Made by a program: the position numbers and the translations under genes
Part shown: in pieces, positions 53,388-62,352 of the stretch
Numbering within the stretch: the stretch's first letter is position 1
Layout: every line of letters begins with the position of its first letter
The notes under the pieces: generated by a model
What the model was told of the DNA's origin: nothing
Databases searched by the model: none
Seen by the model: only the letters and a program-made list of their open reading frames with translations
Source of the DNA: Brevibacterium zhoupengii
GTDB lineage: Bacteria > Actinomycetota > Actinomycetes > Actinomycetales > Brevibacteriaceae
Reading direction: 5' to 3'
Length of the DNA stretch: 64,000 bases
NCBI RefSeq assembly: GCF_021117425.1
Contig: NZ_CP088298.1
Location: forward strand, 3,968,001 to 4,032,000

Positions 53388-53418
53388 TTGACCCCCAGGA
53401 GCCGAATCTCGCTACACT
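53388..53418 (+). promoter_or_regulatory. Candidate promoter of the agmatine-deiminase-like gene
   Basis: TTGACC (53388-53393), 19 bases, TACACT (53413-53418). The spacer is a little long. A small hairpin, CCACACC-GCCT-GGTGTGG, lies just upstream (53359-53376). Confidence 0.4.
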
Positions 53419-53487
53419 CGGGACAAGCCGACAGCCGAGCGGCAGACGCCGAGGCTCAACAGTCAGTCAGACTCGAAGGGATGAACG

Positions 53488-54522
53488 ATGACGTTTCACA
53501 TGCCTGCAGAAACAGCCGCCCATGACCGCATCTGGATGGCATTCCCGTCCTCCGGCTATGCCTTGGGCGACACCGACGAAGAGGCAGAGGCTGCCCGCCG
53601 CACCTGGGCCGCCGTGGCCCGTGCCACCAGCGAGTTCACTCCGGTCACCGTGGTGGTGTCGACGTCGCAGACAGACCATGCCCGCCGCCACCTCGGAGAG
53701 GGGATCAACCATCCGATCACCGTCATCAATGCAGAACTCGATGACGCGTGGATGCGTGACATCGGTCCGAGCTTCGTCGTCGACGACAATGGGAAGCTGC
53801 ACGCCGTGGACTGGGTCTTCAACGGCTGGGGCGCTCAGGAATGGGCGGAATGGGATCACGATCAGCACATCGGCCGCTTCGTTGCGAACCAGGCAGGCGT
53901 TCCGATCCTGGATTCCCACCTGCGCAATGAGGGTGGCGGCTTCCACGTCGATGGGCGCGGCACCGTGCTGGCCACGCGCAGCGTGCAGCTGGATCCGGGC
54001 CGCAATCCCGATCTGACTGAGGCTGAGGTGGAGGCCGAATTCGCACGCACCATCGGGGCGAAGAAGGTCATCTGGCTCGACCACGGCCTCTACCGCGACA
54101 ATCAGACCTTCGGCACGCGCGGGCACGTCGACATCGCCGCGGCCATGCCCAGCCCCGGTGTCGTGCTCATCCACGATCAGCGCAATCCCGAACACCCGGA
54201 CTTCGAGTTCTCTCAGACCCTCAAGACCCAGTTCAGGGCTGAGACCACGTCGGACGGTCAACCCTTCGAGGTCGTGGCGATCCCAGCGCCGGAGGTGCTG
54301 CGCGATGACGAGGACTGGGTCGACTATTCCTACGTCAACCATCTCGTCACCAATGACGGAGTCATCGCCTGCACCTTCGACGATCCGATGGACGCCGAGG
54401 CGGTGTCCGTGCTCGAGCAGGTGTACCCGGGACGCAAGGTCGTCGGCGTCGACGCTCGCGAACTCTATGCGCGCGGCGGCGGAATCCACTGCATCACCCA
54501 GCAGCAGCCCACGATCGGCTGA
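53488..54522 (+). CDS. Agmatine deiminase-family protein
   Basis: A 344-residue guanidino-modifying enzyme: DDAWMRDIGPSF and the NEGGGFHVDGRGT block give the Asp/Glu and backbone of the site, RGHVDI the His-Asp pair, and the nucleophile is Cys335 in GGIHCITQQQP. The family turns agmatine into N-carbamoylputrescine; related members act on peptidyl arginine. No aguB or other polyamine gene is next to it, so the substrate is not confirmed. GAAGGGATGAACG precedes the ATG. Confidence 0.86.
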   Translation: MTFHMPAETAAHDRIWMAFPSSGYALGDTDEEAEAARRTWAAVARATSEFTPVTVVVSTSQTDHARRHLGEGINHPITVINAELDDAWMRDIGPSFVVDDNGKLHAVDWVFNGWGAQEWAEWDHDQHIGRFVANQAGVPILDSHLRNEGGGFHVDGRGTVLATRSVQLDPGRNPDLTEAEVEAEFARTIGAKKVIWLDHGLYRDNQTFGTRGHVDIAAAMPSPGVVLIHDQRNPEHPDFEFSQTLKTQFRAETTSDGQPFEVVAIPAPEVLRDDEDWVDYSYVNHLVTNDGVIACTFDDPMDAEAVSVLEQVYPGRKVVGVDARELYARGGGIHCITQQQPTIG

Positions 54523-54567
54523 TCGCCGGTGAACTGTGTGCATTCTACAAACCTGAGACGATATTCT

Positions 54568-54595
54568 TTCACTGCGGAACCATCTGCAGTATAAG
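54568..54595 (+). promoter_or_regulatory. Possible promoter of the YtxH-like gene
   Basis: TTCACT (54568-54573), 16 bases, TATAAG (54590-54595), about 110 bases before the start codon. Confidence 0.3.
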
Positions 54596-54704
54596 GTGGT
54601 GAACCAGGACACAGTGCCGATGCGCACGACCGTCGTTCATCGTCGGTCCAAGCACTCGCACGTGTTGCATGCAGTCACGGCAAGCTGAGAAGGAGAGCAG
54701 GAAA

Positions 54705-55118
54705 ATGAAGAAGCGATTGATTCTCCTGGCTGGTCTGGGAGTCGGTTACGTACTCGGATCACGCACCGGACGTCAGAGCTACGAAAAGCTCAAGGCCCAG
54801 GCACAGGATCTCTGGACCGACCCGCGAGTGCAGGACACGGTCGAGAAGGCGAACCAGTCGATCCGCGAGAAGTCACCGGCCGTCGCCGATGCCGTCCAGA
54901 CTGCGGCCGACAAGGTCAACTCCGCTGCTGGAGCCGGCCCCACAGGTGCGGGTGCTGCGGGAACCGGAGCCGCTGGGGCGGGCGCTGCAGGCGCCAAGTC
55001 TGCCGGTGCCGCTGGCAGCAAGTCCACCGGTACGCCGGAGGTCGAGGACGATGTCATTGCCGACCCCATGCGCGACATCGATGACGAAGGCCCTGCCGGA
55101 CTCTCCGAAGACACCTGA
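54705..55118 (+). CDS. YtxH-like membrane-associated protein
   Basis: A 137-residue protein: a short N-terminal helix (LILLAGLGVGYVLGSRTGRQ), an amphipathic helical stretch (YEKLKAQAQDLW and onward), an Ala/Gly repeat region (about 85-115, GAGAAGTGAAGAGAAGAKSA) and an acidic tail. YtxH-type proteins are small stress-associated membrane proteins of unknown action. The ATG at 54705 follows AAGGAG by ten bases; an upstream ATG at 54669 lacks such a site. Confidence 0.72.
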   Translation: MKKRLILLAGLGVGYVLGSRTGRQSYEKLKAQAQDLWTDPRVQDTVEKANQSIREKSPAVADAVQTAADKVNSAAGAGPTGAGAAGTGAAGAGAAGAKSAGAAGSKSTGTPEVEDDVIADPMRDIDDEGPAGLSEDT

Positions 55119-55148
55119 GTCTCGCGCACCTGAGGCTCTCACACTGAT

Positions 55149-55180
55149 TGCTCCCGCACACCGATCGGTGTGCGGGAGCA
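55149..55180 (+). terminator. 32-bp perfect palindrome after the YtxH-like gene
   Basis: The palindrome starts TGCTCCCGCACACCGA at 55149 and is exactly self-complementary to 55180. As RNA it would form a stem with a minimal loop, so it is a likely terminator, followed by TTGTC. Confidence 0.65.
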
Positions 55181-55188
55181 TTGTCATG

Positions 55189-55309
55189 TCCGGCGCAGTC
55201 CGGCGCCGTTCAGCGCGGTCCGGCACGGTCCGGTCCGGCCCGGTTCAGAGCGGTCCGGCACGGTCCGGTCCGGCCCGGTTCAGAGCAGTCCGGCGCGGTT
55301 CAGAGCAGC
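55189..55309. repeat. GTCCGG-rich tandem repeats with a 35-bp unit
   Basis: A 35-bp unit beginning GCGGTCCGGCACGGTCCG is repeated exactly at 55215-55249 and 55250-55284; partial units lie on each side (from 55189 and to 55309). The array runs into the last codons of the cardiolipin synthase gene (stop at 55300). It is built from smaller (C)GGTCCGG steps. Confidence 0.7.
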
Positions 55310-56796
55310 GAGCTCGTGAGCCTGGCGACGTTCTCCACATACTTGTGCAGCAGGGGCCTGTCGTTCCACTTCTCGGCATCGAGCTCGACGGAGTTCGGAG
55401 CGTACCGCTGCGCCTCAAGGTCATACATCCGCTGGGTGAATTCCTTGTCGACGATGAACATGGTGACCTCCATGTTCATCGCGAACGAACGCTCATCCAT
55501 GTTCGAGGACCCGATGATCGAGACCTCATCGTCGATGAGAAGGAACTTCGAATGCAGAACCGTCGGGGCGTGATACAGGAAGATCCGGACACCGGCTCGC
55601 ACCAGGTCGGCGTAATAGGACTGCTGCGCCCGCTGCGTGACCCAATGGTCACTCGTCTCTCCCACATACAGTCGCACGTCGACTCCGGACCGGGCCTCGG
55701 TCGTGAGCGCGTGCATGAGCGATTCGTCGGGCACGAAGTACGGTGAGCAGACGACGACGCTGCGGTTCGCGTTGTAGATGAGGTGGTTGAACAGACGCAG
55801 GTTGTTCTCATCTTCGAACCCTGGTCCTGAGGGGACCACCTGCGCCTGGATACCACCGTTCTGCGGGGCCTGGAGTTCTCCTTGGGACGGACCTTCGAAG
55901 AGCTCTCCGGTCTCCGAATACCAGTCCGTGACGAAGACAGCATCGAGTTCATCGACGACGGGCCCGGTGCATTTCAGCGACAGATCCATCCATTGGAAGC
56001 CCTTCCGCAGGTTGCGCCGCTTGTTATAGGAGCGGTCGATGATGTTCTGTGAACCGGTGAAGGCGACGGTTCCGTCGACGACGAGGATCTTCCGGTGATT
56101 GCGCAGGTCTGGTCGCTGGTACTCGCCCCTCCACGGGCGGATCGGCAGGGATCGGCGCCATTGCACTCCGGAGGAGTCAAGCCTCTTGACCAGCTCCGAG
56201 TAACCCGGGTAGCCCAGTGAGCCCAGGTGGTCGATGAGGATTCTCACCTCCACCCCACGTTCGTGTGCGGCCAGCAGGGATTCGAAGAGCCGCCTCGTCG
56301 TGTCATCGATGGCGACGATGTAGAACTCGAAGTGGACGTATGTCGTGGCCGCATCGATCTCATCGGCCATCGCCTCCATGCAGGCGTGGTTGTCGGTGTG
56401 GAGGTCGAAGGAGTTGCCGTGCGTCATCGGCAGCGCGCCCAGATCGAAGTTCAGCTGCGCTGCCGTGCTCAGCGGTTCGGGCATGTGGGCGAAGTCGCCG
56501 ATGATCGCCCGATCATCGGTCTGATCACGGAAGATGTCATTGACGAGCAGCTGCTTGTCCCGCCGCCGCTTCGGCAGCTTCGCCGAGCCCAGCAGCAGGA
56601 AGGCGAGGATCCCGACGTAGGGAATGAGGAAGATCGCGAGCAGCCAGCCGAGTGCGACCGAGGGCCTGCGGTTGTGCGGAATCCAGCCCACCGCGACGAT
56701 GCGGATGATCATGTCGATGGCCAGGAGGGTGAATATCAGCCAGTTGGGCCACCCCTGATCGATCCTGATGAAAGGATAGATCTCCAATCCGGTCAT
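55300..56796 (-). CDS. cls: Cardiolipin synthase
   Basis: A 498-residue phospholipase-D-family enzyme. Two N-terminal membrane helices (about 18-65) with the RPSVALGWLLAIFLIPYVGI segment typical of Cls, then two HKD motifs: HRKILVVD and HSKFLLID. It joins two phosphatidylglycerols into cardiolipin at the membrane. The C terminus ends near the repeat array. Start ATG at 56796; in-frame alternatives upstream are not needed. Confidence 0.92.
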   Translation of the reverse strand: MTGLEIYPFIRIDQGWPNWLIFTLLAIDMIIRIVAVGWIPHNRRPSVALGWLLAIFLIPYVGILAFLLLGSAKLPKRRRDKQLLVNDIFRDQTDDRAIIGDFAHMPEPLSTAAQLNFDLGALPMTHGNSFDLHTDNHACMEAMADEIDAATTYVHFEFYIVAIDDTTRRLFESLLAAHERGVEVRILIDHLGSLGYPGYSELVKRLDSSGVQWRRSLPIRPWRGEYQRPDLRNHRKILVVDGTVAFTGSQNIIDRSYNKRRNLRKGFQWMDLSLKCTGPVVDELDAVFVTDWYSETGELFEGPSQGELQAPQNGGIQAQVVPSGPGFEDENNLRLFNHLIYNANRSVVVCSPYFVPDESLMHALTTEARSGVDVRLYVGETSDHWVTQRAQQSYYADLVRAGVRIFLYHAPTVLHSKFLLIDDEVSIIGSSNMDERSFAMNMEVTMFIVDKEFTQRMYDLEAQRYAPNSVELDAEKWNDRPLLHKYVENVARLTSSLL

Positions 56797-57055
56797 GTCC
56801 GCACTCTTCCGGTTTGCGGGCTGTCAACGCCCGGTGTCGCGCTCCGATTCTCAAGCACCAGCACTCAAGATGTCTTGAGAGATTCGTCATCGTTGTCAAC
56901 TGACTTCCATCGTATCCTGCCGCATGTTCCCCGCGCTGATCGCCCCGAGTGCGGCCGGTGGGTCTCCGACAGATACCGACCCCGCCTCGGGCTCACCCGG
57001 TGGTGAGAGTCATAATGGGAGTCAACGACCAGACACAGAAGCGAAGGTGCTGACA

Positions 57056-57754
57056 GTGATTCGAGATATCTCCCCCGAGGGGTCCGACCGTTCGGACCTC
57101 GCCGATTCCTCCAGTCGCGGACCCGATGTGGCCGACCCGACGGCGGTGCCGATCAGACCCGCCGTCAGCGTGCTCATGATGCGCGACGGTGCCACCGGGC
57201 TCGAGGTCTTCGTCCAGCACCGGGTCTCGACGATGGACTTCGCCGCTGGCGTCGTGGTCTTTCCCGGCGGTCGCGTCGACCCGATCGATGAGCAGACCGC
57301 GGCCTCCATCGAGATCCCCGATCCGCAGAGTCATCAGGCAGCGTGGAAGGACTCCACCATCGCCGAGGCGGCCGATGGTTGGCGCATCCTGCTCGCCACC
57401 GCTGTGCGTGAGGTCGAGGAGGAGACCGGCGCCGTGCTCGATCCTGCCGGCCTGAAGCCGTGGGCGAACTGGGTGACCCCGGCCGGTCGGCCGAAACGCT
57501 TCGACACCTATTTCTATGCCCTTGCGGCCGGTGACCTCGAGTCAGCCCATCATCAGACCACCGAGGCGCATGCGAGCGAATGGATGCCGGTGGCCGAGAT
57601 CCTGACCGCCGAAGCCGAGGAGCGCCTCAAACTGATGCGTCCGACCCTGGTGCTCCTTCGCGAGCTCGACACATTCGACACCGTCGCCGAGGTGGTCGGA
57701 TCCGAACGAAGCATCGACCCAGTCCGTCCGGAGTTCCCCGGCAAACACGGCTGA
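57056..57754 (+). CDS. NUDIX hydrolase with insert (NUDT19/CoA-type)
   Basis: A 232-residue protein from the GTG at 57056 with GAAGG eight bases upstream and a CATAAT box at 57011-57016. The Nudix box is split: FPGGRVDP is separated by about 40 residues from REVEEETGAVLD, the layout seen in NUDT19-like hydrolases of CoA derivatives. The frame is open upstream to 56924. It converges with the crotonase gene at 57810. Confidence 0.82.
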   Translation: MIRDISPEGSDRSDLADSSSRGPDVADPTAVPIRPAVSVLMMRDGATGLEVFVQHRVSTMDFAAGVVVFPGGRVDPIDEQTAASIEIPDPQSHQAAWKDSTIAEAADGWRILLATAVREVEEETGAVLDPAGLKPWANWVTPAGRPKRFDTYFYALAAGDLESAHHQTTEAHASEWMPVAEILTAEAEERLKLMRPTLVLLRELDTFDTVAEVVGSERSIDPVRPEFPGKHG

Positions 57755-57783
57755 GCCGCCACACACCGCGAAGGGTGTGGCTC
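57753..57783. terminator. Imperfect stem-loop between convergent genes
   Basis: GAGCC-GCCACAC at 57753-57764 pairs imperfectly with GTGTGG-CTC at 57775-57783. Weak evidence. Confidence 0.35.
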
Positions 57784-57809
57784 GGCCTCAGGCCGTCGAC
57801 TTCTTGGCC

Positions 57810-58697
57810 TCAGCCCTTTGACTTCTTGGCCATGGCGGCCAGCCGATCTGTGACGACCGTGCGCTGCTCGTCGGTGCCGATGAGGGAGGACAAGGCCTCC
57901 TGCTCGGCATCGAGGCCCGTGACCAGGTCGGCCTCAAAGGAAAGATCGACGAGCTTCTTCGCCCAGACGAGCGCCGAGCGTGATTTTCCGGCGATATCGG
58001 CGGCGAGTGCAAGGGCTCGCTCGACCGGGTCTTCGGCGACTTCTTCGACAAGACCGATCCGCAGGGCCTCCTCGGCTCCGATGGCCTCACCGGTGGCGAT
58101 GAGCTTCTTCGCCATACCGGGTCCGACCAGGCGCGGCAGAAGCTGAGTCCCACACATGTCCGGGATGATCCCCCACTTGATCTCCATCAGCGACAGCTGA
58201 ACGTCCTTGCCGGCGATGCGGATGTCGGCACCCAGCGCGATCTGCATTCCCCCGCCGAGCGCGGGGCCCCTGATTCCGGCGATGACGGGCACCTCGATGA
58301 GCGACCACACATGCACGGCCTTCTGCGCCAGCGCCCGAGCCGATCCGAGACGCTCACCGACGTCGACGGCGCCGCCGGTCGCTGCTGCAGACCCAGCCCC
58401 CGCCTCGGCGGTGGAAGAGGACCCAGCCCCCGCCTCGGCGGTGGACACTGTCGCGGTGCCTTCCTGCGCGAGCCGGGACATCTCGGTGAAGTCCAGGCCG
58501 GCGCTGAAGGCACGTCCGCGACCGGAGAGGACGACGGCCCTGACCTCGGAAGAGCCTTTGAGCGCAAGCCCGACCTCGACGAGATCCTCGAAGACCTCTC
58601 GGGTGAGCGAATTGAGCTTCTCGGCGCGGTCGATCTCCACGTGGGCGATTCCCTGGTCGATCGCAAAGATGACATTCGAGTGTGCTGCTTGGGGCAT
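57810..58697 (-). CDS. Enoyl-CoA hydratase/isomerase family protein with repeat-encoded insert
   Basis: A 295-residue crotonase from the ATG at 58697. Family blocks: FSAGLDFTEM (first oxyanion segment), GIRGPALGGGMQIALGADIR (second) and MEIKWGIIPDM. Residues about 84-108 are a low-complexity insert with two copies of STAEAGAGS, encoded by a 25-bp repeat at period 30 (58391-58445). This is longer than the usual 255-270 residues. Downstream of the MFS gene on the same strand; the gap is 32 bp, so co-transcription is possible. Confidence 0.83.
   Translation of the reverse strand: MPQAAHSNVIFAIDQGIAHVEIDRAEKLNSLTREVFEDLVEVGLALKGSSEVRAVVLSGRGRAFSAGLDFTEMSRLAQEGTATVSTAEAGAGSSSTAEAGAGSAAATGGAVDVGERLGSARALAQKAVHVWSLIEVPVIAGIRGPALGGGMQIALGADIRIAGKDVQLSLMEIKWGIIPDMCGTQLLPRLVGPGMAKKLIATGEAIGAEEALRIGLVEEVAEDPVERALALAADIAGKSRSALVWAKKLVDLSFEADLVTGLDAEQEALSSLIGTDEQRTVVTDRLAAMAKKSKG
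58391..58445. repeat. 25-bp direct repeat inside the crotonase gene
   Basis: ACCCAGCCCCCGCCTCGGCG and the next five bases occur at 58391-58415 and again at 58421-58445, so the frame is kept (period 30). It encodes the duplicated Ala/Gly/Ser insert. Confidence 0.75.
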
Positions 58698-58729
58698 GAC
58701 GTCCTCCGGTTTTGAAGCTGAACGAATGA

Positions 58730-60013
58730 TCAGCTGCGTTTCTTGAACCCTATCGAAGCCCCGCTCAGCGTCAAGATCAGAACGGCAGACAAGGAGATCA
58801 TGCACATGATGACCACGCCGGTCCACGCGAAATCGGTGAACAGGACCGCCGACAGCCAAGCGCCCAGGCTGGTGCCCAGATAGTAGACGGTGAGGTAGAT
58901 GGCCGCGGACCGGGTCGAGTCGACTCCCGGCCGTGAGGCGCTGGCGGCGGCGGATGCGCCCGTGTGCCCGAGGAAGAAGCCGCCGGTGAGCAGGGACATG
59001 CCGATGATGATCACGGTCAGGGAGTCGACGAGGGTGAGCCCGGCACCGGCGAGCGCCGTGATCATGCCGATGAGCGTCAGCGAGGTGCGCGAGAGCTTCG
59101 TGGCCAGGCGCCCGTAGTACGTGGTGACGACGGTGCCGACGAGGTAGATGAGGAAGAACAGGGCGACCGCGCCTTCGCTCAGGTGCCAGGGATCCTGCTG
59201 CAGCCGGGTGCCGAGCATCGTGAAGGACCCGCCGAAGACGATCATGCAGAGGAAGCCCGTGAGGTAGATCCGCCACAGACCCGATCCCAACGGAATGATC
59301 GCCCGCCGAGGTGGCCGCCCCGTATCCGTGGCATCCAAGGTGTGCGGCTCGGTCGTCGATGTATCCGACTCGGTCGTCGGTGGGTCCAACTCCGGTTCGG
59401 TCGATTCCCGTGCGGCGACTGCTCGCGCCGTGGTGAACAGATCGTGGCGCAGGAGCCAGACGACGATGAGCCCGAAGACCAGGGAGATGGCCGCTGTGAA
59501 CGCCAAGCCGCCGTGCCAGCCGAGGACCTCCGCGGCGAGTCCCGTGAGCAGTCGGGAGGAGAGACCGCCGATGGTGTTGCCGGCGATATAGACGCCGATC
59601 GCACCGGGCAGTGCCTGAGCCGGCAGCCGCAGCGACAGATAGGCCATCGCGGTGGCCGGGACCGAGGCGATCGCCACGCCCTGGAGGAAGCGGACGGCAA
59701 TGAGCAGTTCGGGGCTGGGCATGAAGGGCAGGATGAGCGCCAGCAGCGCGGCCAGGACGACACCGCCGGCGATCTGCCTGGCATGCCCGATACGTGGGGC
59801 GAGCATGGAGAAGGGAATGAGGAAGACGGCCATGGCGACGTTGGTGGCCGAGACCGTCAGACTCGCGGTGGGTGCGTCGATGCCATAGGCGCCGCGGATG
59901 GCGGGGAGAAGGCCCTGCGTTTCGTAGAGCACGAGGAAGACAGAGACGCCGGCCAGGAAGACTGCGATGATGGTTCGCCGAGTACTCGTCGCGCTCGGCT
60001 CACCAGTACTCAT
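58730..60013 (-). CDS. MFS transporter
   Basis: A 427-residue, twelve-helix major facilitator protein with the N-terminal segment VFLVLYETQGLLPAIRGAYG and a hydrophilic central loop (about 200-235, rich in Thr, Glu, Pro). The DHA-like arrangement and the family sequence MLAPRIGHARQIAGG suggest a drug or metabolite exporter. The ATG at 60013 lies seven bases after TAGCGT, hence perhaps leaderless; the GTG three codons upstream overlaps that box. Confidence 0.83.
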   Translation of the reverse strand: MSTGEPSATSTRRTIIAVFLAGVSVFLVLYETQGLLPAIRGAYGIDAPTASLTVSATNVAMAVFLIPFSMLAPRIGHARQIAGGVVLAALLALILPFMPSPELLIAVRFLQGVAIASVPATAMAYLSLRLPAQALPGAIGVYIAGNTIGGLSSRLLTGLAAEVLGWHGGLAFTAAISLVFGLIVVWLLRHDLFTTARAVAARESTEPELDPPTTESDTSTTEPHTLDATDTGRPPRRAIIPLGSGLWRIYLTGFLCMIVFGGSFTMLGTRLQQDPWHLSEGAVALFFLIYLVGTVVTTYYGRLATKLSRTSLTLIGMITALAGAGLTLVDSLTVIIIGMSLLTGGFFLGHTGASAAASASRPGVDSTRSAAIYLTVYYLGTSLGAWLSAVLFTDFAWTGVVIMCMISLSAVLILTLSGASIGFKKRS

Positions 60014-60020
60014 GAACCCC

Positions 60021-60026
60021 ACGCTA
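60021..60026 (-). promoter_or_regulatory. Possible leaderless -10 box of the MFS gene
   Basis: TAGCGT on the minus strand ends seven bases before the ATG at 60013. Confidence 0.35.
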
Positions 60027-60188
60027 TGCCGACACTGGGGAAAACCCCAATGCGCACACGCTCATGAGTTTCCTAGGCTGTACTCAGGTCCCCCCACCTG
60101 ACGCCCATCCCCCGGCTCTCCGCGGCACGTCGATCGCATCACGTCGATCACTCCACGGAGAGCGGCGACGCAAGAGAAGGAGAACACC

Positions 60189-60629
60189 GTGTCCGTGTCG
60201 CCTCTGGTCCCCGAACTGCCCTCCATCGACCCCTTCGGCTCCATCAACTCACTTGACTCCCTTGAGCGCCCAGATTCCGTCACACGACCTGACTCCGACA
60301 ATGGATCCGAGCACAACCGTGCCAACCGCTCCTTCTTCGTCACCTGGCTCCTCTCGCTGCTGTTGGGATTCCTCGGTGCCGACCGCTTCTACACGGGACG
60401 CTTCCTCACCGGCGGACTCAAGCTGGTCAGCCTCGGCGGTCTGGGTCTGTGGTGGGTCATCGACCTCGTCATCGTCATGGCCGGCGGGCTTCGCTACGAC
60501 AGTCGTCCCCTCAACGGCTACGACGTCTGGAAGGAAGTCGCATGGATTGCCACAGGCTTCCTTCTCATCATCGGCTACTCCCTTCAACTCGACCAACTGG
60601 TCCAGGCGCTGCTAGCACGACTGCTCTGA
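60189..60629 (+). CDS. TM2-domain membrane protein
   Basis: A 146-residue protein from a GTG start with AAGGAG seven bases upstream. After an Asp/Ser-rich hydrophilic N terminus (1-45) it has the TM2 motif LLSLLLGFLGADRFYTGRFL followed by GGLKLVSLGGLGLWWVIDLV. The function of TM2 proteins in bacteria is unknown. A third hydrophobic segment lies at the C terminus. Confidence 0.83.
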   Translation: MSVSPLVPELPSIDPFGSINSLDSLERPDSVTRPDSDNGSEHNRANRSFFVTWLLSLLLGFLGADRFYTGRFLTGGLKLVSLGGLGLWWVIDLVIVMAGGLRYDSRPLNGYDVWKEVAWIATGFLLIIGYSLQLDQLVQALLARLL

Positions 60630-60736
60630 GCCAGATGACCGGAAATTTAGTCCGCCCTTTCCTGAAATCCCCGCGTTCTCGGTTTAGGCTCGCATCAAGC
60701 ACAGACCGAAGTAGTTCAAGGAAAGGTCAGTACTCC

Positions 60737-62302
60737 ATGGTCAGTCAGCTCGGAGGAGACTCCACCGGAAAGCGCGTGGCTCAGGCCGCTGCCGCCATCT
60801 CAGCACTCGGCCTCGGCGCCCTCGCAGCCTGGGATGTGACCCAGAAGAAGCATTCGATTCTGCGCAACTATCCTGTCGCCGGTCACGCACGGTACCTGCT
60901 CGAGTCGATTCGCCCAGAGATCCAGCAGTACTTCATCGAGCGGAACTGGGACGGCCGCCCTTACAACCGCAACGTTCGCGCCATGATCTACGAACGTTCC
61001 AAGGGCAAGCACGCTGAAAGCGCCTTCGGCACTGAACGCGATGTCAATCGCACGGGCTATGAGGCCCTCATGCACTCCACGGTTCCGATCACGAACTCCC
61101 CGACTCCCCCGCGGATCCGCATCGGCGATGCGGAATGCACACAGCCCTATGACATCTCACTCCTCAACGTCTCGGCCATGAGCTTCGGATCACTGAGCAA
61201 CAACGCGGTGCGCTCGCTCAACAAGGGTGCCGCGATGGGAGGCTTCGCCCAGGACACCGGCGAAGGTTCGATCACGCCCTACCACCAGGAGTTCGGCGGC
61301 GATCTGATCTGGGAGGTCGGCACCGGCTACTTCGGCTGCCGAACCTCTGAAGGCGAATTCGATCCGGATGTCTTCGCGCAGAAGGCACAGGACCCACAGG
61401 TCAAGATGGTCTCGCTCAAGCTTTCCCAGGGCGCCAAGCCCGGCCTCGGCGGCGTTCTGCCCGGCCCGAAGGTCACCGAGGAGATCTCAGAGATCCGCGG
61501 CATCCCTGTCGGCAAGACCTGCGTCAGCCCACCGAACCACACTGTTTTCTCGACGCCGATCGAGCTCCTGCAGTTCATCGCACAGATGCGCAAGCTCTCC
61601 GGCGGCAAACCGGCCGGCTTCAAGCTCTGCGTGGGCTCACGCACTGAGTTCCTCAGCATCTGCAAGGCGATGGTCGAGACCGGCATCACTCCCGACTTCA
61701 TCATCGTCGACGGTTCCGAAGGTGGCACGGGAGCGGCACCGCTCGAATTCGAGAACCATGTCGGCCTGCCTCTGACGCAGGGTCTGATGATCGTGCACAA
61801 TGCGCTCAAGGGCGCGGGATTGCGTGATCGCATCAAGGTCGGCGCGGCAGGGAAGATCGCGGCCGGCTCCGACATCGTCAAGCGACTCATCCAGGGCGCC
61901 GACTTCACGATGGCAGCTCGCGCCATGATGATGGCTGTGGGCTGTATTCAGGCTCAGGTCTGCCACACGGGCAAGTGCCCCGTCGGCGTGGCCACGCAGG
62001 ATCCTCGCCGAGCTCGCGCCATCGATGTTCCCGACAAGTCGACTCGTGTGAGGAACTACCACGACGGCACCGTCGCCGAGGCTGTGCGCCTGATGGCCTC
62101 GATGGGCGTATCTCATCCGGATGAGCTGGAACCGACGATGCTGCGCCGCAATGTCTCGGAGTCCGAATCGTGGTCCTATGCCCGGCTCTACGACTGGCTC
62201 GAATCCGGCGAACTGCTCAACGGCGCCCCCGCCGACTGGGCCTCCGACTGGAAGACGGCCCGAGCAGACTCCTTTGCCATCCCCCACGGCCATAGCCGCT
62301 GA
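60737..62302 (+). CDS. FMN-binding glutamate-synthase-family protein
   Basis: A 521-residue protein with one N-terminal hydrophobic segment (AAAAISALGLGALAAW) and the FMN/2-oxoglutarate (GltS) domain: MSFGSLSNNAVRSLNKGAAM, VGKTCVSPPNH, IIVDGSEGGTGAAPLEF. Near the C terminus CIQAQVCHTGKCPVGVATQ carries the three cysteines of a 3Fe-4S cluster. It lacks the amidotransferase domain, so it is one of the stand-alone GltB-like oxidoreductases whose substrate is uncertain. GAAAGG lies ten bases before the ATG. Confidence 0.87.
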   Translation: MVSQLGGDSTGKRVAQAAAAISALGLGALAAWDVTQKKHSILRNYPVAGHARYLLESIRPEIQQYFIERNWDGRPYNRNVRAMIYERSKGKHAESAFGTERDVNRTGYEALMHSTVPITNSPTPPRIRIGDAECTQPYDISLLNVSAMSFGSLSNNAVRSLNKGAAMGGFAQDTGEGSITPYHQEFGGDLIWEVGTGYFGCRTSEGEFDPDVFAQKAQDPQVKMVSLKLSQGAKPGLGGVLPGPKVTEEISEIRGIPVGKTCVSPPNHTVFSTPIELLQFIAQMRKLSGGKPAGFKLCVGSRTEFLSICKAMVETGITPDFIIVDGSEGGTGAAPLEFENHVGLPLTQGLMIVHNALKGAGLRDRIKVGAAGKIAAGSDIVKRLIQGADFTMAARAMMMAVGCIQAQVCHTGKCPVGVATQDPRRARAIDVPDKSTRVRNYHDGTVAEAVRLMASMGVSHPDELEPTMLRRNVSESESWSYARLYDWLESGELLNGAPADWASDWKTARADSFAIPHGHSR

Positions 62303-62352
62303 GTCGATCGTCGAGACAGTCAGCAATATAATCCGCGAGACAGGAGACAACA

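Noticed and set aside
53467..54627. 386-codon frame opposite the agmatine deiminase gene
   Set aside because: Shadow of a well-supported gene; no domain.
55189..55309. Repeat array considered as CRISPR
   Set aside because: Units are head-to-tail without unique spacers, and no cas genes are present.
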